Shown here piece after piece: positions 46,213 to 58,503 of a stretch of 64,000 nt of DNA (position 1 is its first letter; the number at the start of each line of letters is the position of its first letter). Made by a program: the position numbers and the translations under genes. The notes beneath the pieces were generated by a model, which worked only from the letters and a program-made list of their open reading frames with translations, was not told where the DNA came from and made no database searches. This DNA comes from Isoperla grammatica (lineage: Eukaryota; Arthropoda; Insecta; Plecoptera; Perlodidae): the NCBI GenBank assembly GCA_945910005.1, contig OX246740.1, forward strand, positions 46,890,526-46,954,525. Direction: 5' to 3'.

Positions 46213-49200
46213 CACATGCAACGCGTCACACAAAGTGTTTTCCTAGTTACTATAGTACCATGATAACTGACATACATTGTGTTTTGCGCTAGGTAATTGG
46301 AACCTCAGCCGAGGATCCTACCAAAACTTTATTTAAATGAGAAATATTTCTCCTAGCTATCTATATTGTACTGTAAAATGAAACGTGTTATTGGAAATAA
46401 AATGTGCTGAAATTGCAAATAAAAAAACCGCTGATGCATCATACGTTGCGCGAAGTCATCAAACTGTTGACGGAACGGGAGCGTCAAGAATGAAAGGAAC
46501 GCGAGGCAATGATAATAGGGGCAGTGGGGGGGGGGGGAGGGGGGAGGGGGGGGAGACGTGAAAGGGAGGCCGGATAGCGAGAAAGATAATCGGATGTGTG
46601 ATGCGTGAAAGGGGAAGGATGATGGTGGCTTAAAGGGGAAATTTTACGAATGCAGACGAAATGGAAATGACTCGCGTGTGGTGAGAAATGGGATGTGGCG
46701 TTTCCACAGGTGGTCAACTACATTCACACAAAATTTTGTCTGAAAAGTTAAATTAACAATAATTGATTATATCCAGAAGGAAGGTTCAGGCAATGAATCA
46801 CAGTGGCCCAATAAAATATGTAATTGACGTCAAGTCCCTTAGCTATATCTAGTTAGCCAACTGTAAGTGAAGGTCATATCATTTTTTCATTTTTTGTTTC
46901 ATATTGTTATTCCGTATTCAAATGTGTAGCTTTTATTTTGTTGAAATATAAAAAAGTAAACACTCTATATCGTTCTCACGCAACAACGATTTTTATCTCC
47001 CATCTGATACAATTAAATCTCACGGCACGTTTAATTTAAACTAATTAAATTAATATTGTACACGAATGGTGAAAGAAAAGTAACGACTTCTGATGGATTT
47101 GAACAGTTTCTAATTTTCCCGTCGTTTAACTCAACATATTTCGTCTCCATCTCCTTTCCATTTCCTCGTAGTTTATAATTATTGTCGATCAGAACCTGCA
47201 CCTAATTTAAACCACCTTCCGTCAGCGCACTTTTAATGAGAGCAGCGCTCGTTTCTGCAGCGGGTAATTGCGTAATGTCTCATCTCCGACTTCTCCCAGC
47301 TTGTTTGATTTAGTTTCGTGGCGGCTTTGTGCTACGCTTAACGTTGAATCCGCCATCCCTGAAATCATTTGATTTAAAAGCCCGGTTCCATAAGGGGAAA
47401 TTTAACTCGAGGTAGTTTTAAACATCAGTTTTGGAACTCTGCACGTTTATGAACCAATTAATGTGTCCACCCCAATAGTTATCTGCAATCGGTATTGTTT
47501 ACAATTGAAACGAGACTGACTTAATTACGCATGGGAAATCTTCAGATTAATTTGATGAATGCACGATTACAAAATCTGGATTATCCTTGGTAAAAGGATA
47601 ACTTTATCTCACGCACTCACACTAGGGGTGGTTTCTGCAAACTAGATGAAGAGGGTAGAATATTGAAACTGCCACGTGGCAAAATTACACTTTGCTTCGC
47701 AATATGCCTAGGGTTTGATTAAAGTCGTTGGAGTGAGCTATGACAATTTACGAAAATGCTTAACTCAGGTTGATGTTTATTGCACTAAAATCCTAGAACA
47801 ATTAAATAGCATCAACAACATCATAGTGGTACGTTATCTGTTATGATTGTGTTATTCAGTATTCCTTTCACCGTTAAAACCGTGATAAAATACGGGCTTT
47901 CAATCATATATCATAAAATTTTGAACTTCATAGAGTAAGTGAATAATGCTACTAATTTGGTTTTGTAAGTACTACAGTGTAGATGAAAATTATATCTATT
48001 ATAATAATCAGTAGATACATTTTATAACCAATGTGTTATTCAAAATTTGTAAACACAACCCTCAGATTACTATATTAAAAATGCGTGTGTCCTTACAGTC
48101 TAGAAATACAGAATGTATGTAAGACATAATCATCAAAGTGATTACTTTTTAATAATATGTAATGGAGTAATCATAAAATAACAACCCTAATGATAACTAT
48201 AGTAGAACAGTGTTTGGTACATTCTGTAGTAATTATGAAACCAAATTGGCTCTCATTATTCATTTTTAAGATGTTTTGTAGCGTTCTCGTAATATGAGTG
48301 AAGACTTGACGCGCGGTCGTAATATTGGGCTAAGCTTCCGTCTTGTTTCGTGTCATGTCAAACTCGCAGTAATTTATCCAGAGAATTTCCCTCCTAGCTG
48401 CCGCAATATTGCTTGTGTGACACGACAGGCATTCATGCGGAGAACAGCCAAGTGTGTTTCGGTGTGGATGAAAAGTCTGACATTCAACCATTCCACTATA
48501 ATACCACAAAGTCTTTTCATTCGAGTGCAATTTAATGTTTCACTCAAGTGAATGCCAAGAAACGTATATTGCTGTAAACCGTATTTAATTTATTTTCAGA
48601 GATTTTTCACTTACTTGTTCATCGAATACATTTTCATTATACTGTCTGTCATATCAACTAGCTGTATATTTACAAATATGATATGTCTGAACAAGAATTA
48701 GGTTATTTGTTTGCATAATATGAATAGAACTCCACATCAACAAACACACAGTGCAGCGTTTATTTATTGGACGGTTAAACAATGTGTCATAAAAATATAC
48801 ACAATATCAAGCTGAGGTGTGTTTTTCGGTTCTGACAGGTGAAACACGTACAGGGTTTTGTGTTTCTAAACCATAAACCATCCTTATAACATTGGCTTGG
48901 AAAGTTTCTTATTCATAAGAATCAAATAAGTGAGCGATAAATTTGAGCTCAACGTATTTGACTGTTGAGACTGAACTAGTTCACGGTACGAACGTTGACC
49001 TAATAGAGCACTCAAAATACACTAGATGCATTCTGGTGGCAAGAAAATAAACTTCTATTAGGAGTGGTTTAGCTGTCAATTTTCATTGTTGTTTTATTGT
49101 TGTTATTCATCAATGGCGCTGAAAGGAGGTTGCTTAGCAGCGCTATCTATGTTAGTTTTGAGTCCTCTATAAAAGTGGATATGAAGATGCTCAAAGCTCA

Positions 49201-52033
49201 AACCAAGGTTCTCTAAAAAGGGCGGTGGGTGAGATTCACAAAGCTAGGTCGTCGCATCCCATTTCACAGTGTATAGCGGCCATTACCGCCATTTTGTGTC
49301 TACCACAGGAGGGTTAAAGGATAACTCAAATCAAGGCTAAAGTTCTACCCCGCGCTTTATCTTATTTAGTTTACCCTAACTTATGAGGGTTTCATACACT
49401 GCTTGGTTTGGTCATAACATGGCAAACATTTATAACCAAAATGGCTTCTAATTCGCCATTGTAACGAGCAAACTTTGAGGTTCACCGAAGCTCCGCTAGA
49501 GCATCTTAACTCAAATCACGGAGATTAATAGCTGAGACCGCTGAGACCAAGACGACGACCGAGCAAGTGTTTTGGTGACGATGAACTTTGTGGTTGTGTT
49601 AGACAAAAAGTGGATTTACTGTGCAGAGTGTTTTAGTAGAGTTTCAACGCTGGTGATACATTATGCATGAATGAAAACAATAACAAAACATTCAAGACAT
49701 TTTCCACATTATTCACATCTAGATACCCATTTTACAATTTAAATGTTTATATGGTCTACCCAAGCAGATAGATGTACAAATATTTCTTTACTTTGAATGA
49801 GACGCAAGAATTTAATTGCATACGCACCTGGTTTGATTTGTAGAAACAACGAATCAAGAATTAAGATTCTTCAAGGTGTTTTGAAGTCACAAAACAAATT
49901 ATTTGCTATTTGAAAGATATTGGCAATGCAGTTTACAAACTTACAATCACGTATTGCATTTTTTCAACTTTGAAAATATTTTCATATGTTCCATCAATTT
50001 TAAACTGACTTCACCATGAGTAAACCTTTTTTGGTTCGTTTTGTGAAAAGCTTAATATAAGTTTCCCGTAGAAGTGAATGCCTTTTCTACTCTTTCTTTA
50101 CAGCGAAAATCAAACGAACGTATCTCATTAACTGACTTCTGAATGAAGCACGCTTACAAGTGAAAATTGTATTTCAATCGCCTATAAATAGTTCAAGTAT
50201 ATCTTACGTTATAATTGGTTTATTTCCTTTCCTTTTCATTATAAATCAGTCATCCAATTAAATGCCTATAACATACTTGAGGCTTACCAGACAAATTTAA
50301 TTTTGTACATTTACTTAGGAGTCTTATTAAATTTGGAAAACAGGGACAAGGCACGCCCTTATATTAAATTTTCGACCGACAGTAGGCGCATTTCTGAGTG
50401 TAGAATGTAATGAGCTTGTAAATATCATTGTGTCTATATTACCGTAAAACACAATTGTTTATACGATAAATTTCTAGAAAACCAGTATCTATTTTTTGTG
50501 TGAAACGTTTCTTTATTATTACAAATCATTTACAAGACATTTTTATAAAATTTATTTGGCTCCTAATGCGACTGAATCCACTTGCAGGTTTGGAAACTTT
50601 GTGATACTTAAAATAGTAATTGTTATAGATATTATTAATTATCTTAAATCTAATGGTAAACCTTAGCATACATCGTTGTAGCTGAGTTTATATATATTTG
50701 GTAGATACAAAAATGTATATAATAATTAAACATAATAGTTTCCGTTGTTTTCGTCTATCTGTACAAATAAATGTTCTGTATCTGATACTTAGGGCGTATA
50801 TCAATTCGAAATTTGGTCTGCTTCGCCTACTTCGCCAACTAACACAACAATTACCAATTGTTATTATTCATTGTTACAAATTGTTAAGTTAGTCTGCTAC
50901 GCTAGTCGACTAGCGAAAAACATCGATTTGAGACACAGCCTTAAACACCCAGACCGATCGATGCGTATGGCAACAACATAAACAAAACAAACTTTTATCA
51001 AAATGTAAATTATTTCGCGTCTTTGTTTCTAATATTCAGAATCATTTTCGTATAAGTACGAAACAATTTTCCCCTCTGCAAATTTTAGAGTGGCTTTTTC
51101 CTAAGCTGCTTCCACCGTAGACCGAGTCTTTTAAACAAGAGGAAGAAGGTAAGCATGTAAAAAGATGAATGGCGTAGCTTCCCCATCTCAACTCAATTTG
51201 TGACTGAAGTTTCTATATGGGCGCTTCAACGTTTTGAGATGGAAAATAATTCAATAAAAACCGTTCATATCATTTTCTGGTAAAAACCTTTTGTCGGTGT
51301 ATTTATTTCTTTACATCTTTCCTCCTCTTCTCCCAAAATAGCATGTAACAAAATAATTCCATAGCAACAAATCCTGTACTTAACTTGACACTTGACTGTT
51401 CATCTTCTCTATCATGCTGTGAATCCAAGTCATCCTACGCTTGTACATTACCACGGTTAGACGATGTCCTCCTGAATTAAATTTAGCCAATAATACTAAA
51501 GTAAGTTTCTTCAGGAACTTATTCCCTTTAAATTCTTCTCTCAAATGTTTAATGAAAATAGAATAAAATGGTTGTTGGTACGTTAATAAAAATATTGAAA
51601 ACGGATTTGTGAGCTCTCGCATTATAAAGAGATTGCTTAGTATTCGCGTCTTAATATTAAGATTAAACCACCAGATTATATCTAAAGATGACAGACGACG
51701 TTTACTTTGCAAACAAATACCGTAAGAGAAAACGTATAAAACGAACAGTATTGACTGAAGAGGAAATTAGATTTCTACGGCAGTGACAGTTTGTGTCTGC
51801 GTTTTAAACGAGCGGATCTAAACGATGTTCAGAGCGTTGGCGGTTGCCACAGACCAATTCGGAAACATCCCTTGGACTCCTAATGCAATGCGCTTCATTC
51901 TATTCACATGGATGCAAGATATTACCCAGTTATTATATTATGGCAACTGTACCGCTTAATCTGCTCCATACGTGAAACATGGGTTTAGATTGATGATTGA
52001 TTAATGGGGCTTAACGTCTCATATTTTCGCAAC
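46213..52033. other. Long non-coding stretch
   Basis: No supported gene in about 5.8 kb. A poly-G tract lies at 46524-46553 with TTAAAGGGG at 46631. A minus-strand 110-codon frame at 51380-51712 and a plus-strand 33-codon frame at 51690 have no recognisable family. Confidence 0.4.
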
Positions 52034-52310
52034 TATGGCCAATCGAGACGATGAACGGGTGATAATGAAGATGAGAAAGATGACGATGAAGAATAGAGCC
52101 ACAACCGAATCAGATCCATTGTACGTCGCGTGGGTCGTCATACGGGAGTCCAGCAAGGGAGGGCAGGGCCAAGTGGGAGGAGAAATATTCAGTGGGGCAG
52201 TCGGGGGGGGGGGGGGGGGGGGGAGGGACAGGGTCTCCTTTTGTCGCCTCTTACGACTAGCAGAGTCACTCTGGGCCTATTCTACCCCGGGCCGAGACAG
52301 AGCCTGAATT
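52034..52310 (+). repeat. Probable dispersed repeat with TTTTGTCGCCTCTTACGAC motif
   Basis: GGGGCTTAACGTCTCAT just upstream (about 52006) and TTTTGTCGCCTCTTACGAC, then GGGCCTATTCTACCCCGGG at the end, resemble conserved parts of invertebrate SINE-like repeats. Between them is a poly-G tract (52202-52223). Confidence 0.4.
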
Positions 52311-53825
52311 ATGAAATATTAAGTATAAGCTACTTTCTGGTTTATCCATTCCATCCAGGCTTCCCATTGGTTGTTGCCATGGTGAAACAACTAAATTACT
52401 GGGCCATTAGTACTCTTCTACTAGTAAAAATCAATCTACTAGTAAAATATCATGTCGCATTTCATCGTGACGTCAAACCGATCAACCAACCCATCCCTTG
52501 AGTAAACCCATCCCTTGTGTGATTGTATAGGTTGGATGAATACTTCCAATCATCTCATATTCGAGCTCGATTGAATAATCTCTAGCTTGTGTTCAGACTG
52601 TACGGATTGTGTCCACGTGCTCTACAATTGGTGGGACGCGGTCAAAATCCGTTGCAATTTCAATGCCTACATGCAATCGGTTTTATTCGAATATATATAT
52701 CTCTACTAATTGAATCAAGCTACTCACGTTATTTGTTAATTATAGTTTGTTTAACAATACTAGCTGGTGTAAGGATAGGAGTTTCAATTATTTAAAATAC
52801 CAATTATGAAAGTATGCGTGTTGATCCATGTTGTTTGAATTACTCAAACCATGTAATGCGATATCAATGGTAGTATTCAATTTCAATTTGCAATTACGAG
52901 CACAGCACGTCAATACGTAGTCTAATCCTATTATAGAATATTGTGTGCGTCGGATGTTTTGAAGGCCTTTGTTTACGAATACAATAGAAGGAACTGTATT
53001 ATTTCTCTATGGAACTACAACAACGAAACAAAACTCCTATGGCGTTTGGTTATGACAACTTAGATATGTATTCAATTCCATGTCATGTCGTTATACGATG
53101 TTCAAATAAAGAAATTGACATTTAGGAATGCAATAACGTTTCGATTTTAAAAGAAAATACTTGAATTCCTATCTTGTCAGCATCTTAAACATTCAAATGT
53201 TGTCTGTATACACACGGGGTAACGAAACATATCCATTCTTTTGAAAGAAATTCAAGCACCTTGAAACATTTCGATTTGGAATAGTTGAATTCCTCATTCT
53301 TTTTGTCAACTGTGCGTTAGACGGAATGAGCAAGCTAAACTAAGGGATTTACATAATATGCCAAGAATAAAATGTTATACAGAATGGAAATAGACGCGCT
53401 TTGCGGGTTTTGATGAAATTTATGCAGAGCAATCATAGCATTTGTAGGAAACGTGCTGCCATTATGAACAAATCACCGAGCAACCATTTTTTGTGTTTTG
53501 CATTTTTGAATGCACCATTTCAAATACTTTCCAGCTTTGAATACATGTGTTGTCATTTTGGAGACAGAGAACAAATCTCATGAGCAATACTTGCCCTTTA
53601 ACCATTGTCACCAATCGAGCAATATTATTGCTTATTGACTGGCCAATTTTATTTTAAATCTTTACATTTATTTAAACAACGTAAACAATACACAACTCAG
53701 AGCTATCGTAATTCTTGTTTATTCATACAATGGGTAAAATGGGTTACAATTTACAATCCATCAGACATATAAACAATTTAAACTGATATACGAGAGGGAG
53801 CGAGAGGGAGCGAGAGAGAGAGGGA
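52311..53825. other. Non-coding stretch
   Basis: CCCATTGGTTGTTGCCATGG at 52363-52382 repeats the MITE-core motif. A GAGAGGGAGC purine tract lies at 53791-53824. Nothing else recognised. Confidence 0.4.
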
Positions 53826-54115
53826 TATTTGATATTTGATATTTATTGGCTTAAAGGCGTGCTACATAGGGCTATTGAAGCCCCTTTAAGTGTAGCCAAC
53901 CTCTACATGTTATACAAACAGTACATGTTATATACAATATCGATTCTTATGCTAATGCTCATACCAATAATGTTACAATCTTATTAGCTATTGCCATTCT
54001 TCTATTAAAGGAAGTCTAGTAATAGTATTAATTATAATGATGATAAAGCTACAATAGATATACAATCCTTTAAACTATGGACATGGTAATACTTCTTTTA
54101 CAGGAAGTCAATTTG
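53826..54115 (-). mobile_element. 3' end fragment of a LINE, minus strand
   Basis: On the minus strand the sequence ends AAGCCAATAAATATCAAATATCAAATAT, a polyadenylation-like signal followed by a short 7-bp tandem tail, as in CR1/L2/Jockey-group elements. Upstream has no clear coding frame. Confidence 0.4.
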
Positions 54116-54350
54116 AGGGAGTGAGAGAGAGAGAGAGATAGAGAGGTTTTACAACGTGAATCATTTTACGATGGTTTTAAGATGGGAAGACTACTCACAT
54201 TAAATTACCATCAAAACTTCGTAAACTTTCCTCGTTTCTCGTAGCCATATCGCGTAATATAGTCGATCAACACACTCCACCGTCACAATTACTAATTCAT
54301 AGAAGGTACATAAAATAATTTCAACATTGTCTGAGAGGGAAGAGAAAATA

Positions 54351-55077
54351 TTAAGGGGGGACAACACTGAAAATCCTAACTTCTGTTCTATGGCAACAAT
54401 TTAACTGAAACTTGTTGAACGCACCAAACACTAACCTAAAGTTATTGCAGTATTTTTTATTTTTTTTTAATACTTATATTTTTTTTTATTGACATTGTTG
54501 TGGTTTTTACAACAATGCACACCGGGAAAAGGATTACATGAGAACCAATTGAGATATTCAAGTTTTGTAAAGTGTTATTTGAAGTTATGTAGACAAGCAA
54601 TGAAATGATGCATCACCACTTTGAACCTGTGTTTTTTATGGAGGTTATAAATTTTTAACTTTTAACATTTTTATATTAAAAAAAAAAAAAATTTGTAAAT
54701 AAAAAAAAAATACTTTTTACAAAGATAGAAACTTGGCCATGCATCATTTCATCTTAATGGCATTGGAGAACATACACACAAAAAATTATTAGATTTGGGT
54801 CACTAGTTTAGAAGATATGAATTTCTCCATACTGAATTGTGTAGGAAAAACGCTTCCTGCAGAAATAGCTTCCAAAGTTTGCATTTTAGGGCAAACACGC
54901 AGCGCATACATCCACAAGAATAAAGATATGAGTATGCTATATGAATGATATTATTTCCTTTGTGTTTTAAATCGATTGTTAATAGTATAAACAATTTAAT
55001 AATAATAAAAAAAAATAATTGTAGATTTAATTTTTTTTTTGTTAAATAATGAGATTTTCAGTGTTGTCCCCCCTTAA
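54351..55077. mobile_element. 727-bp MITE with TTAA-GGGGGG ends
   Basis: TTAAGGGGGG followed by ACAACACTGAAAATC at the left is mirrored at 55053-55077, ending CCCCCCTTAA. The interior is AT-rich with long A and T runs (54462-54486, 54678-54712, 55030-55040) and no transposase. Confidence 0.82.
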
Positions 55078-56637
55078 ACAAGCCAGCCAACATGATAATG
55101 TGTCTGTTTATTTAACTAGTGTTGCTCGTTTGTTATGCTCTCGTGTTTGTAAAGTTGTATTGGTTGTATATTCGTAGTCGACCCATTGTAAACCAGCACA
55201 CATTGTTGGTAGAGATTTTGAGTGATGGAGATTTTTGTGTGTGAAAAATAACGTGCATAAAACAATGTAGCATTAGTTATGATTAAGGCTGCTGTGACAC
55301 CACAAAGTAATTGAGGTCAGAATAACAATATTTCACTATTGTTGTATCTTTCTTTGATTAGTCCATGGTCAGTGTTTATCCCAAATAAAACACTGCCACA
55401 ATAGGTTATTATTATAGAAATTAACTTGATTGGTTTAAAATCTTGGTTTTACAACGGGCTGTGAGTAGACTACCGGTATATCAATACGGTCCGTATGGTC
55501 GTAGAAAAAGCAACACATGACACAGACTGTTATATATGTTCGAGAATTTAGTTTTATTCGTTATAAAGTTTGAGTCATTTATTATTTGTAGATTCATATT
55601 GTCAATATTGTTTATTCATAATGTCGTTATATTTGTCTTTCGTTTTTATACCGTATATAGGTATTTATGATGCACATGCCAATTACCAGAGCATTATTTA
55701 AAATTAAATTTTCAATTAACGATATCCGCAGGCGGTTTTCAAACCAATTATTAAACTTGATTTTCTCTGTTTTATTTTAAGTTTTTACTGCGGAATCGAC
55801 TGTTTTATACCCACGTTATACCGTCTAAAGTCTAAACCTTATTGAAAAGAAGAACAATGGGAATAATGTAGCTTGTGCATTGTTCTTTATTCAAGATACA
55901 TGCTCAGCAATGCAAATCATGGAACCTTTTGTTCTTGAATTCAATAAGTCTGATGATAGTATTATTGACTCGTGGGTCTTATAAAACTGATGACGATCAT
56001 TCTACACTATCACCAGAGCTGTTACATTGTTGTGTACCAACAGCAAATAGTTAATATTTAATCACACTATTCCGTACACACTCTTCGAGTAAGATTTCTA
56101 AGAAACACTGCACAGAACTTTAGTCTAGGCCATATTGGTTGGCATTATATATTTCTCTACCACACGTTCAAGAACCGTACTCTTACTTCAAGTGACTTCA
56201 TATCTCTCGAACGTACGGCATAGTAAAGTATTTGCATACTTTACGTGGGTTTCAAGATGGCGTAGCTACCAGAGACAGGTGCTAGACAGCAGACGTGACA
56301 GTATTTCGGAATATAAAGAACGTGTATGAATATTTAATAAAAGTTTTATTTTATTTTTGACTAGAATCTGAAATGTTTTCTGTAGATACAGTTTTTGTTT
56401 TACACTTTGGATGTATTTAATCTTTTTCTTTTCATCGTTCAAAAGTTGTGTGGGAGGGTTTTAGAGTGGATTCTTGCTGCGAGAACTTCAACAAAAATAC
56501 ATGTTTTTCTTTTGTGAGGTTTAGCCGTAAAAAAACCGTTTACCTGTCTACGTTTGTGAAATATACGTTCAGTGATGTTACTGGGGATCTCACATATGTA
56601 ACATATTGGTACATTGAGATTAAAAAATCTACAGGAT
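55078..56637. other. Non-coding stretch
   Basis: AT-rich, no gene or repeat recognised. TTAAGGCTGCTGTGACACC near 55284 resembles a MITE end but no inverted partner was found. Confidence 0.4.
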
Positions 56638-56780
56638 ATTCGGTTACTCTACCGAATCAATTTTGGACCGAAATTACAACCATTTCCTCTGAGAACGATC
56701 AATATTTATGGAGTTATGTGATCGTTCTCGGCGGAAATGGACGTAATTTCGGTCCGAAATTGATTGAGCGAGTTACCAAA
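56638..56780. mobile_element. Hairpin element, about 140 bp
   Basis: The arms share GGTTACTC/GAGTTACC-type ends, GAATCAATTTTGGACCGAAATTA against TAATTTCGGTCCGAAATTGATT, and GAGAACGATCA against TGATCGTTCTC. The loop is at about 56703-56717. Confidence 0.75.
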
Positions 56781-57187
56781 TAGGATGGGAGCTTTTTTCA
56801 TCATTCTGAAACGTAAACGTGATAATCATGTCAATGGTGAAATGTTGTGACTCGACAGCATTGGCATTAATCTCTTAGGCTATAGGACGGAGTCAAGAGA
56901 TTAATTCAGTTCAAGCATTGACTATAACTAATTGTGAGAGTGACAAATCATTAACGATCACTGTATAGTGCTACTCAAATTATAAATGAAATCACGAATT
57001 GAAACTGGGAAATGAAGATTAATAATTAATTAATTCCAAGATACGTTTCTGAGGGAGACATTAATTCATGTCGTTAAAGCTAGAGGCAATTAATTAACAC
57101 AGTCTCTGTCACTCATTTTGCAATAAATCTGCTACGTTATGATGAGATAGATGAGTTGGTAACAGTGTTCTCTCTATACAGACACAC

Positions 57188-57459
57188 CGATAGAGGTGGC
57201 TCAGCAGTAAGACGCGAGACTCTAATTCGGGAGGTCGCCGGTTCGATTCCGGCCACCGGCAGTCCTGACTGAAGGTTTTTTCCGAGGTTTTCCTCAGTCG
57301 TAAAGGCGAATGCTGGGATTGAGTACTACTAACAGCCCTCGGACATTCCTCCCCAGCTATCCAAACACCCTAATAACCTAGTTAGTCACCTGAAGAGGGG
57401 CATATCAGGTAAAGCTGGTGTGCACCCTATAACGGGTATTCCTACGGAAAATTAATTAT
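57188..57459 (+). mobile_element. tRNA-derived SINE, copy 3 (best preserved)
   Basis: CGATAGAGGTGGCTCAGCAG box A, GGTTCGATTCCGGCCACCGG box B, a body with CTGACTGAAGG, CTCAGTCGTAAAGGCGAATG and CATATCAGGTAAAGCTGG, then GGGTATTCCTACGGAAAATTAATTA. Confidence 0.9.
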
Positions 57460-58186
57460 ACGTACACTGTCAGTGAAAACGTTTGTTCCAACCTGTGTAA
57501 TATTTCTAGGTGTGTGGAGCGACCTCGTTAATATTACATTGCCATCTGGGGAGAGATTTATAAACCATCTGTGAAATGAGTAGATGTCATGGCGGAATAC
57601 TAGAGTTCCCTTCGTCTTGATAACAACTAAGCCACTCGTCATGTTAATTATAGAGGGGCGCTATTACTTGCCGTGGATATACTTATTATAAACACATTAA
57701 TAAATCTATTGTTACGCGTTCAACAAAACCGTGTGCTTTGTTGAATTATTGAATAGCGCGGTAAAGTTTGTAGGTGTTTATTAGGTACCGGAATCATCAC
57801 AAATACGGCAACACAACGAAATATTCCCGACAAAACAGTACAGTACAGAGTAAATGACACTAGACAAAGAGAGAAACACAACACAAAACGTCACCAGATG
57901 TTCGTGACAGTTTGAAGTGCTGCTGAAATATCGTGTTTGTTGGGCGTTTCGTCGTTCTACTTTCACAGTAGTACAGTTGTTTACCAAAACAGATCGATTT
58001 GTTGGGAAGACGTCCAACATATTGCTCATGTAACCTAGAAAGCGTTATTACAAATATTTAGCATTTCAAGTTTGAAATGTTACCATCACGCTTTGTCATT
58101 GACCACACCTGTCACGTGTATTGTATTTCCTTCGTTCGAAACGTCGTATTTTAAGCTCTAGCGCATATGAGTGATATAAAAATGCA
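57460..58186. other. Non-coding stretch
   Basis: No gene or repeat recognised. Confidence 0.45.
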
Positions 58187-58503
58187 ATGGGGCTTTGCAC
58201 GCAAAGCTTGACGTAGAATGCGCCACCACCGTCCAAGCCCAAATCCATGACCTGCTGGATGGGTAAATCAGCGCGGACAAGGTCTACTTGACCCATCCAG
58301 CAGGCTGTGATGGCAGCATTTTGCCAAAGACATTGGAATAGAAGTAGCGCCACCATAGTTCGAGCTCAAGTCCAGAGCCTCCTGGATGGGTAAATCAGCC
58401 CTTTTTTCATGGCTAAGTTATGCGGAGATCAAGTAGACCTTGTCTGAGGGCCGGGACGGTGCTGGCGCTGCTAGTGGAAAAAAGTCGCAGTGCAAAGCCC
58501 CAT
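58187..58503. mobile_element. 317-bp MITE with ATGGGGCTTTGCAC ends
   Basis: ATGGGGCTTTGCAC (58187-58200) and GTGCAAAGCCCCAT (58490-58503) are a perfect 14-bp inverted pair. Inside, CCTGCTGGATGGGT and ACCCATCCAGCAGG form a second hairpin (58250-58303), and CTGGATGGGTAAATCAGC occurs twice in direct orientation. Confidence 0.8.

Noticed and set aside
51380..51712. 110-codon minus-strand frame
   Set aside because: No recognisable domain; Leu/Ile/Lys-rich as expected from AT-rich DNA; length is within chance for six frames over 64 kb.
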